Shown: positions 1-10,070 of the stretch, in pieces
How the letters are laid out: each line of letters opens with the position of its first letter
How positions within the stretch are numbered: position 1 is the stretch's first letter
DNA from: Protonemura montana
Lineage: Eukaryota; Arthropoda; Insecta; Plecoptera; Nemouridae
Direction: 5' to 3'
DNA length: 64,000 nucleotides
NCBI GenBank assembly: GCA_947568835.1
Contig: OX387612.1
Span: forward strand, 253,001 to 317,000
Notes under the pieces: model-generated
Seen by the model: only the letters and a program-made list of their open reading frames with translations
What the model was told of the DNA's origin: nothing
Databases searched by the model: none
Made by a program: the position numbers and the translations under genes

Positions 1-120
1 AGAGTGTTTGGAGTGCCCGGCTTGCCAGGCAGCGTGTCTGGAGCGTCTTGGTACCGAGGGAGAGTGTCTGAAGCGTCTTGCTATTAATGGAGAGTGTATG
101 GAGGGTCTGGCCAGCAAGAA
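1..120 (+). repeat. GGTACC landmark cassette (reference copy of a diverged four-monomer block)
   Basis: Four consecutive diverged monomers form a block: one with GAGTGCCCGGCTTGCCAGG, one with CTTGGTACCGAGGG, one with CTTGCTATTAAtGG or AAAGG, and one with GGCCAGCAAG. GGTACC starts at 50, 889, 1256, 2095, 4621, 7181, 9741, 11450, 14435, 15798, 17766, 19129, 20042, 22071, 23798, 25161, 27129, 28492, 29405, 31434, 33172, 34671, 35510, 36550, 42109, 43397, 44896, 45586 and 46628. Close variants start at 50152 and 54118, and a different GGTACCGGG form at 51652 and 63302. The block always stays together, so it moves as a unit. Confidence 0.88.
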
Positions 121-660
121 AGAGTGACTGGAACGCCTGGCTAGCGTGGCAGAGTGTTTGGAGCGCCTGGCTCGGGAGGCAGAGTGTCTGGAGCGTCCTG
201 GTAGCGAGGCAGAGTGTCCGGAGCGACTGGCTAGCAAGAAAAAGTGTTTGGAGTGCCTGGCTAGCGAGGCAGAGTGCCTGGAAAGCCCAGCTTGCGAGGC
301 AGAGTGTCAGGAGCGACTTGGTAGCAAGGCAGAGTGTCTGAGGCGTCTGGCTAGCGAGGCAAAGTTTCTGGAGCGTCTGGCTAGCGAAGCAGAGTGTCTG
401 GAGCGTCTGGCTTGCGAGGAAGAGTGTCTGGAGCGTCTGGGTAGCGGGGCAGAGTGTCTAGGGCGTCTGGCCAGCATGGCAGAGTGCCTGGAGCGTCTTG
501 GTAGCTAGGCAGAGTGACTGAAACGTCTGGCTAGAGAGGCAGAGAGTCTGGAGCGTCAGGCTAGCGAGAAAGAGTGTCTGGAGCGTCTGGCTACTAAGGC
601 AGAGTGTCTGGAGCGCATGGCTAGCGAGGCAGAGTGTCTGGAGCGTCTGGGTAGCGGAGC

Positions 661-689
661 AGAGTGTCTAGGGCACTTGCTAGCGAGGC
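661..689 (+). repeat. 29-bp monomer (CTAGGGCACTTGC type)
   Basis: One base is missing where GGGCGTCTGGC becomes GGGCACTTGC. The form recurs at 1867-1895, near 3251, 5201, 7761, 10721, 13871, 15411, 17381 and 35281, and elsewhere. Each occurrence shifts every downstream reading frame by one base. Confidence 0.85.
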
Positions 690-1049
690 AGAGTGTCTGG
701 AGCGACTGGCCAGCATGGCAGAGTACCTGGAGCGTCTTGGTAGCTAGGCAGAGTGTCTGAAGCGTCTGGCTAGCGAGGCAGAGAGTCTAGAGTGCCCGGC
801 TTGCGAGGCAGCGTGTCTGGTGCGTCTGGCTAGCGAGACAGAGTGTTTGGAGTGCCCGGCTTGCCAGGCAGCGTGTCTGGAGCGTCTTGGTACCGAGGGA
901 GAGTGTCTGAAGCGTCTTGCTATTAACGGACAGTGTATGTAGCGTCTGGCCAGCAAGGAAGAGTGACTGGAACGCCTGGCTAGCGTGGCAGAGTGTCTGG
1001 AGCGACTGGCTAGCAAGGAAAAGTGTTTAGAGTGCCTGGCTAGCGAAGC

Positions 1050-1086
1050 AGAGTGTCTGGAAAGCCCAGCGTCTGGCTAGCGAGGC
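1050..1086 (+). repeat. 37-bp fused monomer (GAAAGCCCAGCGTCTGG type)
   Basis: A GGAAAGCCCAGC monomer is joined directly to the CGTCTGGCTAGCGAGG half of another, giving 37 bp instead of 60. The same junction recurs near 2256, 35677 and 45755, marking the A-type order in blocks A and E. Confidence 0.82.
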
Positions 1087-1206
1087 AGTGTTTCTGGAGC
1101 GTCTGGCTAGCGAAGCAGAGTGTCTGGAGCGTCTGGCAGCTAATGCAGAAAGTCTGAAGCGTCTGACTTGCGAGGCAGAGTGTCTGGAGCGTCTGGCTAG
1201 CGAGGC

Positions 1207-2405
1207 AGAGTGTTTGGAGTGCCCGGCTTGCCAGGCAGCGTGTCTAGAGCGTCTTGGTACCGAGGGAGAGTGTCTGAAGCGTCTTGCTATTAATGGAGAG
1301 TGTATGGAGGGTCTGGCCAGCAAGAAAGAGTGACTGGAACGCCTGGCTAGCGTGGAAGAGTGTTTGGAGCGCCTGGCTTGGGAGGCAGAGTGTCTGGAGC
1401 ATCCTGGTAGCGAGGCAGAGTGTCCGGAGCGACTGGCTAGCAAGGAAAAGTGTTTGGAGTGCCTGGCTAGCGAGGCAGAGTGCCTGGAAAGCCCAGCTTG
1501 CGAGGCAGAGTGTCAGGAGCGACTTGGTAGCAAGGCAGAGTGTCTGAGGCGTCTGGCTAGCGAGGCAAAGTTTCTGGAGCGTCTGGCTAGCGAAGCAGAG
1601 TGTCTGGAGCGTCTGGCTTGCGAGGAAGAGTGTCTGGAGCGTCTGGGTAGCGGGGCAGAGTGTCTAGGGCGTCTGGCCAGCATGGCAGAGTGCCTGGAGC
1701 GTCTTGGTAGCTAGGCAGAGTGACTGAAACGTCTGGCTAGAGAGGCAGAGAGTCTGGAGCGTCTGGCTAGCGAGAAAGAGTGTCTGGAGCGTCTGGCTAC
1801 TAAGGCAGAGTGTCTGGAGCGCATGGCTAGCGAGGCAGAGTGTCTGGAGCGTCTGGGTAGCGGAGCAGAGTGTCTAGGGCACTTGCTAGCGAGGCAGAGT
1901 GTCTGGAGCGACTGGCCAGCATGGCAGAGTGCCTGGAGCGTCTTGGTAGCTAGGCAGAGTGTCTGAAGCGTCTGGCTAGCGAGGCAGAGAGTCTAGAGTG
2001 CCCGGCTTGCGAGGCAGCGTGTCTGGTGCGTCTAGCTAGCGAGACAGAGTGTTTGGAGTGCCCGGCTTGCCAGGCAGCGTGTCTGGAGCGTCTTGGTACC
2101 GAGGGAGAGTGTCTGAAGCGTCTTGCTATTAACGGACAGTGTATGTAGCGTCTGGCCAGCAAGGAAGAGTGACTGGAACGCCTGGCTAGCGTGGCAGAGT
2201 GTCCGGAGCGACTGGCTAGCAAGGAAAAGTGTTTAGAGTGCCTGGCTAGCGAAGCAGAGTGTCTGGAAAGCCCAGCGTCTGGCTAGCGAGGCAGTGTTTC
2301 TGGAGCGTCTGGCTAGCGAAGCAGAGTGTCTGGAGCGTCTGGCAGCTAATGCAGAAAGTCTGAAGCGTCTGACTTGCGAGGCAGAGTGTCTGGAGTATCT
2401 GGGAA
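1207..2405 (+). repeat. HOR A, copy 2 (about 1,199 bp matched)
   Basis: This is the tandem copy of 1-1206. The match ends near 2405: copy 1 reads GGAGCGTCTGGCTAG at the corresponding place, whereas copy 2 reads GGAGTATCTGGGAAGC and continues into different monomers. This copy and its right flank, to about 2860, also match 34622-36301. The offset there is 33,415 bp and becomes 33,445 bp after a one-monomer difference. The continuation, not just the unit, is therefore shared with block E. Confidence 0.85.
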
Positions 2406-4571
2406 GCAAGGCAGAGTGTCTGGGGCGTCTCGCTAGCGAGGCAGAGAGTCTGGAGTGCCTGGCTTAAGAGGCAGCGTGTCTGAAGCGTCTTGGTAGCTAT
2501 GCAGAGTGTCCGGAGCGACTGGGTAGCAAGGCAAAGTGTCTGAGGCGTCTGGCTAGCGAGGCAAAGTTTCTGGAGCGTCTGGCTAGCGAAGCAGAGTGTC
2601 TGGAGCGTCTGGCTAGCGGGAAAGAGTGTCTGGAGCATCTGGCTACTAAGGCAGAGTGTCTGGAGCGTCTGGCTAGCGAGGCAGAGTGTCAGGAGCGCCC
2701 GGCTTGCGAGGCAGAGTGTCTTGAGTGTCTGGATAGCGAGGCAGAGTGTCTGGAGCGACTGGCCAGCATGGCAGAGTGCCTGGAGCGTCTTGGTAGCTAA
2801 GCAGAGTGTCTGAAGCGTTTGGCTAGCGGGGCAGAGAGTCTGGAGTGTCCGGCTTGCCAGGCAGCGTGTCTGGAGCGTCTTGGTACAGAGTGAGAGTGTC
2901 TGAAGCGTCTTGCTATTAATGGAGAGTGTATGTAGCGTCTGGCCAGCAAGGAAGAGTGACTGGAACGCCTGGCTAGCGAAGCAGAGTGTCTGGAGCGTCT
3001 GGCTAGCAAGGAAGAGTGTCTGAAGCGTCTGGGTAGCGGGGCAGAGTGTCTAGGGCGTCTGGCCAGCATGGCAGAGTGCCTGGAGCGTCTTGGTAGCTAG
3101 GCAGAGTGACTGAAACGTCAGGCTAGCGAGGCAGAGAGTCTGGAGCGTCTGGCTAGCGAGAAAGAGTGTCTGGAGCGTCTGGCTACTAAGGCAGAGTGTC
3201 TGGAGCGCAAGGCTAGCGAGGCAGAGTGTCTGGAGCGTCTGGGTAGCGGGGCAGAGTGTCTAGGGCACTTGCTAGCGAGGCAGAGTATCTGGAGCGACTG
3301 GCCAGCATGGCAGAGTGCCTGGGGCGTCTTGGTAGCTAGGCAGAGTGTCTGAAGCGTCTGGCTAGCGAGGCAGAGAGTCTGGAGTGCCCAGCTTGCAAAG
3401 CAGCGTGTCTGTTGCGTCTGGCTAGCGAGGCAGAGTGTCTGGAGCGTCTTAGTAGCTAGGCAGAGTGTCTGGAGCGACTGGCTAGCGTGACAGAGTGTCT
3501 GGGGCTTCTGGCTAGCGAGGCAGAGTGTCTGGAGCGTCTGGGTAGCGGGGCAGAGTGTCTTGGGCGTCTGGCTAGCATGGCAGAGTGCCTGGAGCATCTT
3601 GCTAGCTAAGCAGAGTGTCTGGAGCTCCTGGCTTGCGAGGCAGAGTGTCTGGAGCAATTGGCCAGCATGGCAGATTGACTGGAGCGTCTTACTTGCGAGG
3701 CAGATTGTCTGGAGCGTCTTACTTGCGAGGCAGATTGTCTGGAGCGTCTGGGTAGCAAGGCAAAGTGTCTGGGGCGTCTGGCTAGCGAGACAGAGTGTTT
3801 GTAGTGCCCGGCTTGCCAGGCAGCGTGTCTGGAGCGTCTTTGTACCGAGTGAGAGTGTCTGAAGCGTCTTGCTATTAAAGGAGAGTGTATGTAGCGTCTA
3901 GCCAGCAAGGAAGAGTGACTGGAACGCCTGGCTAGCGTGGCAGAGTGTCTGGAGCGCCCGGCTTGGGAGGCAAAGTGTCTGGAGCGTCCTGGTAGCTAGG
4001 CAGAGTGTCCGGAGCGACTGGCTAGCAAGGAGAAGTGTTTGGAGTGCCTGGCTAGCGAGGCAGAGTGTCTGGAGCGACTGGCCAGCATGGCAGAGTGCCT
4101 GGGGCGTCTTGGTAGCTAGGCAGAGTGTCTGTTGCGTCTGGCTAGCGAGGCAGAGTGTCTGGAGCGTCTAGGTAGCTAGGCAGAGTGTCTGGAGCGACTG
4201 GCTAGCTTGGCAGAGTGTCTGGAGCTTCTGGCTAGCGACGCAGAGTGTCTAGAGCGTCTGGGTAGCGGGGCAGAGTGTCTAGGGCGTCTGGCTAGCATAG
4301 CAGAGTGCCTGGAGCGTCTTGCTAGCTAAGCAGAGTTTCTGGAGCGCCTGGCTTAAGAGGCAGCGTGTCTGAAGCGTCTTGGTAGCTATGCAGAGTGTCT
4401 GGAGCGACTGGCTTGCGAGGCAGTGTGTCTGGAGCGATTGGCCAGCATGGCAGATTGACTGGAGCGTCTTACTTGCGAGGCAGATTGTCTGGAGCGTCTT
4501 ACTTGCGAGGCAGATTGTCTGGAGCGTCTGGGTAGCAAGGCAAAGTGTCTGGGGCTTCTGGCTAGCGAGAC
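2406..4571 (+). repeat. Mosaic of monomer variants between HORs A and B
   Basis: No clean tandem HOR fills this stretch, but it consists of pieces also found elsewhere. About 3000-3838 matches about 4949-5787 in block B at an offset of 1,949 bp. About 3610-4072 matches about 4390-4852 at an offset of 780 bp, which is exactly 26 monomers. Degraded forms of the GGTACC landmark occur near 2882 (GGTACAG) and 3840 (TGTACCG). I see no gene or RNA in it. Confidence 0.8.
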
Positions 4572-7131
4572 AGAGTGTTTGGAGTGCCCGGCTTGCCAGG
4601 CAGCGTGTCTGGAGCGTCTTGGTACCGAGGGAGAGTGTCTGAAGCGTCTTGCTATTAACGGAGAGTGTATGTAGCGTCTGGCCAGCAAGAAAGAGTGACC
4701 GGAACGCCTGGCTAGCGTGGCAGAGTGTCTGGAGCGCCCGGCTTGGGAGACAGAGTGTCTGGAGCGTCCTGGTAGCTAGGCAGAGTGTCCGGAGCGACTG
4801 GCTAGCAAGGAAAAGTGTTTGGAGTGCCTGGCTAGCGAGGCAGAGTGTCTGGAAAGCCCAGCTTGCCAGACAGAGTGTCAGAAGCGACTGGGTAGCAAGG
4901 CAGAGTGTCTGAGGCGTCTGGCTAGCGAAGCAGAGTGTCTGGAGCGTCTGGCTAGCAAGAAAGAGTGTCTGGAGCGTCTGGGTAGCGGGGCAGAGTGTCT
5001 AGGGCGTCTGGCCAGCATGGCAGAGTGCCTGGAGCGTCTTGGTAGCTAGGCAGAGTGCCTGAAACGTCTGGCTAGCGAGGCAGAGAGTCTGGAGCGTCTG
5101 GCTAGCGAGAAAGAGTGTCTGGAGCGTCTGGCTACTAAGGCAGAGTGTCTGGAGCGCAAGGCTAGCGAGGCAGAGTGTCTGGAGTGTCTGGGTAGCGGGG
5201 CAGAGTGTCTAGGGCACTTGCTAGCGAGGCAGAGTGTCTGGAGCGACTGGCCAGCATGGCAGAGTGCCTGGGGCGTCTTGGTAGCTAGGCAGAGTGTCTG
5301 AAGCGTCTGGCTAGCGAGGCAGAGAGTCTGGAGTGCCCGGCTTGCAAAGCAGCGTGTCTGTTGCGTCTGGCTAGCGAGGCAGAGTGTCTGGAGCGTCTTA
5401 GTAGCTAGGCAGAGTGTCTGGAGCGACTGGCTAGCGTGACAGAGTGTCTGGGGCTTCTGGCTAGCGAGGCAGAGTGTCTGGAGCGTCTGGGTAGCGGGGC
5501 AGAGTGTCTAGGGCGTCTGGCTAGCATGGCAGAGTGCCTGGAGCATCTTGCTAGCTAAGCAGAGTGTCTGGAGCTCCTGGCTTGCGAGGCAGAGTGTCTG
5601 GAGCAATTGGCCAGCATGGCAGATTGACTGGAGCGTCTTACTTGCGAGGCAGATTGTCTGGAGCGTCTTACTTGCGAGGCAGATTGTCTGGAGCGTCTGG
5701 GTAGCAAGGCAAAGTGTCTGGGGCGTCTGGCTAGCGAGACAGAGTGTTTGTAGTGCCCGGCTTGCCAGGCAGCGTGTCTGGAGCGTCTGGGTAGCGGAAC
5801 AGAGTGTCTAGGGCGTCTGGCCATCATGGCAGAGTGCCTGGAGCGTCTTGGTAGCTAGGCAGAGTGACTGAACGTCTGGCTAGCGAGGCAGATAGTCTGG
5901 AGCGTCTGGCTAGCGAGAAAGAGTGTCTGGAGCGTCTGGCTACTAACGCAGAGTGTCTGGAGCGCATGGCTAGCGAGGCAGAGTGTCTGGAGCGTCTGGG
6001 TAGCGGGGCAGAGTGTCTTGGGCACTTGCAAGCGAGGCAGAGTGTCTGGAGCGACTGGCCAGCATGGCAGAGAGTCTAGAGTGCCCGGCTTGCGAGGCAG
6101 CGTGTCTGGTGCGTCTGGCTAGCGAGGCAGAGTGTCTGGAGCGTCTTGGTAGCTAGGCAGAGTGTCTGGAGCGACTGGCTAGCAAGGAAAAGTGTTTGGA
6201 GTGCCTGGCTAGCGAGGCAGAGTGCCTGGAGTATCTGGGAAGCAAGGCAGAGTGTCTGGGGCGTCGCGCTAGCGAGGCAGAGAGTCTGGAGTGCCTGGCT
6301 TAAGAGGCAGCGTGTCTGAAGCGTCTTGGTAGCTATGCAGAGTGTCCGGAGCGACTGGGTAGCAAGGCAGAGTGTCTGGAGCGATTGGCCAGCATTGCAG
6401 AGTGACTGGAGCGTCTTACTTGCGAGGCAGATTGTCTGGAGCGTCTTGGTAGCTATGCAGAGTGTCCGGAGCGACTGGGTAGCAAGGCAAAGTGTCTGAG
6501 GCGTCTGGCTAGCGAAGCAGAGTGTCTGGAGCGTCGGGCTAGCGGGAAAGAGTGTCTGGAGCATCTAGCTATTAAGGCAGAGTGTCTGGAGCGTCTGGCA
6601 AGCGTTGCAGAGTGTCTGTAGCGCCCGGCTTGCGAGGCAAAGTGTCTGGAGTGTCTGGATAGCGGGGCAGAGTGTCTTGGGCGTCTGGCTAGCGAGGCAG
6701 AGTGTCTGGAGCGACTGGCCAGCATGGCAGAGTGCCTGGAGCGTCTTGGTAGCTAAGCAGAGTGTCTAAAGCGTCTGGCTAGCGGGGCAGAGAGTCAGGA
6801 GCTTCTGGCTAGCGAGGAAGAGTGCCTGGAGCGTCTTGGTAGCTAAGCAGAGTGTCTGAAGCGTCTGGCTAGCGGGGCAGAGAGTCAGGAGTGTCCGGCT
6901 TGCATAACAGCGTGTCTGGTGCGTCTTGGTAGCTAGGCAGAGTGTCTGGAGCGTCTGGCTAGCGAGGCAGGTTGTCTGAAGCGCCCGGTTTTGAGGCAGA
7001 GTGTCTGGAGCATCTGGGTAGCGATGCAGAGAGTCTGATGCGTCTGGCTAGCGAAGCAGATTTTCTAGAGCGTCTGGCTAGGAGCATCTGGGAAGCAAAG
7101 CAGAGTGTCTGGGGCGTCTCGCTAGCGAGGC
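4572..7131 (+). repeat. HOR B, copy 1 (2,560 bp)
   Basis: The unit recurs at 7132 with a constant offset of 2,560 bp along its full length; GGTACC landmarks lie at 4621, 7181 and 9741. Copies 1 and 2 are almost identical. Differences I noticed are in CAGAGTGCCTGAAACG near 5050 (GTGACT in copy 2) and in CAGAGTG near 4721 (CAAAGTG in copy 2). The unit contains three odd-length monomers that fix its identity: a 29-bp one near 5201, a 29-bp one at 6971-6999 with CCCGGTTTTGAGG, and a 44-bp fusion monomer at 7058-7101. Confidence 0.9.
7058..7101 (+). repeat. 44-bp fused monomer (16-bp deletion scar)
   Basis: Two monomers are joined as GTCTGGCTAGGAGCATCTGG, missing 16 of the expected 60 bp. The same junction recurs at 9618-9661, near 14332, 15695, 17663, 19026 and 19939, in the second D copy, near 22,000, 31,330, 36,450, 42,006 and 46,528. 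One event was thus copied with its HOR into blocks B, D and E. Confidence 0.85.
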
Positions 7132-9691
7132 AGAGTGTTTGGAGTGCCCGGCTTGCCAGGCAGCGTGTCTGGAGCGTCTTGGTACCGAGGGAGAGTGTCT
7201 GAAGCGTCTTGCTATTAACGGAGAGTGTATGTAGCGTCTGGCCAGCAAGAAAGAGTGACCGGAACGCCTGGCTAGCGTGGCAAAGTGTCTGGAGCGCCCG
7301 GCTTGGGAGACAGAGTGTCTGGAGCGTCCTGGTAGCTAGGCAGAGTGTCCGGAGCGACTGGCTAGCAAGGAAAAGTGTTTGGAGTGCCTGGCTAGCGAGG
7401 CAGAGTGTCTGGAAAGCCCAGCTTGCCAGACAGAGTGTCAGAAGCGACTGGGTAGCAAGGCAGAGTGTCTGAGGCGTCTGGCTAGCGAAGCAGAGTGTCT
7501 GGAGCGTCTGGCTAGCAAGAAAGAGTGTCTGGAGCGTCTGGGTAGCGGGGCAGAGTGTCTAGGGCGTCTGGCCAGCATGGCAGAGTGCCTGGAGCGTCTT
7601 GGTAGCTAGGCAGAGTGACTGAAACGTCTGGCTAGCGAGGCAGAGAGTCTGGAGCGTCTGGCTAGCGAGAAAGAGTGTCTGGAGCGTCTGGCTACTAAGG
7701 CAGAGTGTCTGGAGCGCAAGGCTAGCGAGGCAGAGTGTCTGGAGTGTCTGGGTAGCGGGGCAGAGTGTCTAGGGCACTTGCTAGCGAGGCAGAGTGTCTG
7801 GAGCGACTGGCCAGCATGGCAGAGTGCCTGGGGCGTCTTGGTAGCTAGGCAGAGTGTCTGAAGCGTCTGGCTAGCGAGGCAGAGAGTCTGGAGTGCCCGG
7901 CTTGCAAAGCAGCGTGTCTGTTGCGTCTGGCTAGCGAGGCAGAGTGTCTGGAGCGTCTTAGTAGCTAGGCAGAGTGTCTGGAGCGACTGGCTAGCGTGAC
8001 AGAGTGTCTGGGGCTTCTGGCTAGCGAGGCAGAGTGTCTGGAGCGTCTGGGTAGCGGGGCAGAGTGTCTAGGGCGTCTGGCTAGCATGGCAGAGTGCCTG
8101 GAGCATCTTGCTAGCTAAGCAGAGTGTCTGGAGCTCCTGGCTTGCGAGGCAGAGTGTCTGGAGCAATTGGCCAGCATGGCAGATTGACTGGAGCGTCTTA
8201 CTTGCGAGGCAGATTGTCTGGAGCGTCTTACTTGCGAGGCAGATTGTCTGGAGCGTCTGGGTAGCAAGGCAAAGTGTCTGGGGCGTCTGGCTAGCGAGAC
8301 AGAGTGTTTGTAGTGCCCGGCTTGCCAGGCAGCGTGTCTGGAGCGTCTGGGTAGCGGAACAGAGTGTCTAGGGCGTCTGGCCATCATGGCAGAGTGCCTG
8401 GAGCGTCTTGGTAGCTAGGCAGAGTGACTGAACGTCTGGCTAGCGAGGCAGATAGTCTGGAGCGTCTGGCTAGCGAGAAAGAGTGTCTGGAGCGTCTGGC
8501 TACTAACGCAGAGTGTCTGGAGCGCATGGCTAGCGAGGCAGAGTGTCTGGAGCGTCTGGGTAGCGGGGCAGAGTGTCTTGGGCACTTGCAAGCGAGGCAG
8601 AGTGTCTGGAGCGACTGGCCAGCATGGCAGAGAGTCTAGAGTGCCCGGCTTGCGAGGCAGCGTGTCTGGTGCGTCTGGCTAGCGAGGCAGAGTGTCTGGA
8701 GCGTCTTGGTAGCTAGGCAGAGTGTCTGGAGCGACTGGCTAGCAAGGAAAAGTGTTTGGAGTGCCTGGCTAGCGAGGCAGAGTGCCTGGAGTATCTGGGA
8801 AGCAAGGCAGAGTGTCTGGGGCGTCGCGCTAGCGAGGCAGAGAGTCTGGAGTGCCTGGCTTAAGAGGCAGCGTGTCTGAAGCGTCTTGGTAGCTATGCAG
8901 AGTGTCCGGAGCGACTGGGTAGCAAGGCAGAGTGTCTGGAGCGATTGGCCAGCATTGCAGAGTGACTGGAGCGTCTTACTTGCGAGGCAGATTGTCTGGA
9001 GCGTCTTGGTAGCTATGCAGAGTGTCCGGAGCGACTGGGTAGCAAGGCAAAGTGTCTGAGGCGTCTGGCTAGCGAAGCAGAGTGTCTGGAGCGTCGGGCT
9101 AGCGGGAAAGAGTGTCTGGAGCATCTAGCTATTAAGGCAGAGTGTCTGGAGCGTCTGGCAAGCGTTGCAGAGTGTCTGTAGCGCCCGGCTTGCGAGGCAA
9201 AGTGTCTGGAGTGTCTGGATAGCGGGGCAGAGTGTCTTGGGCGTCTGGCTAGCGAGGCAGAGTGTCTGGAGCGACTGGCCAGCATGGCAGAGTGCCTGGA
9301 GCGTCTTGGTAGCTAAGCAGAGTGTCTAAAGCGTCTGGCTAGCGGGGCAGAGAGTCAGGAGCTTCTGGCTAGCGAGGAAGAGTGCCTGGAGCGTCTTGGT
9401 AGCTAAGCAGAGTGTCTGAAGCGTCTGGCTAGCGGGGCAGAGAGTCAGGAGTGTCCGGCTTGCATAACAGCGTGTCTGGTGCGTCTTGGTAGCTAGGCAG
9501 AGTGTCTGGAGCGTCTGGCTAGCGAGGCAGGTTGTCTGAAGCGCCCGGTTTTGAGGCAGAGTGTCTGGAGCATCTGGGTAGCGATGCAGAGAGTCTGATG
9601 CGTCTGGCTAGCGAAGCAGATTTTCTAGAGCGTCTGGCTAGGAGCATCTGGGAAGCAAAGCAGAGTGTCTGGGGCGTCTCGCTAGCGAGGC
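7132..9691 (+). repeat. HOR B, copy 2 (2,560 bp)
   Basis: This tandem copy of 4572-7131 keeps the same odd-length monomers at +2,560 bp, including the 44-bp fusion at 9618-9661. The near absence of differences from copy 1 indicates a recent duplication or homogenisation. Confidence 0.9.
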
Positions 9692-10070
9692 AGAGTGTTT
9701 GGAGTGCCCGGCTTGCCAGGCAGCGTGTCTGGAGCGTCTTGGTACCGAGGGAGAGTGTCTGAAGCGTCTTGCTATTAACGGAGAGTGTATGTAGCGTCTG
9801 GCCAGCAAGAAAGAGTGACCGGAACGCCTGGCTAGCGTGGCAGAGTGTCTGGAGCGCCCGGCTTGGGAGACAGAGTGTCTGGAGCGTCCTGGTAGCTAGG
9901 CAGAGTGTCCGGAGCGACTGGCTAGCAAGGAAAAGTGTTTGGAGTGCCTGGCTAGCGAGGCAGAGTGTCTGGAAAGCCCAGCTTGCCAGACAGAGTGTCA
10001 GAAGCGACTGGGTAGCAAGGCAGAGTGTCTGAGGCGTCTGGCTAGCGAAGCAGAGTGTCTGGAGCGTCTG
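9692..10070 (+). repeat. HOR B, partial copy 3
   Basis: The 2,560-bp offset match continues past 9691, with GGTACC at 9741, and stops near 10070. There copy 1 has GGCTAGCAAGAAAG while this copy has GGGTAGCGGGGCAG. This is the right edge of block B. Confidence 0.8.

Larger units (their letters stand above)
1..1206 (+). repeat. HOR A, copy 1 (1,206 bp)
   Basis: The segment repeats directly at 1207 with a constant offset of 1,206 bp. For example, the GGTACC landmarks at 50 and 889 recur at 1256 and 2095, and the 29-bp monomer at 661-689 recurs at 1867-1895. I noticed single-base differences between the copies, for example near 175, 199, 558, 726, 830 and 1000. The segment also matches sequence starting at 34622 (offset 34,621), and its first 837 bp or so match 36501-37337 (offset 36,500). 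The left end of the window is therefore part of an E-type unit. The left edge is cut by the window. Confidence 0.85.
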
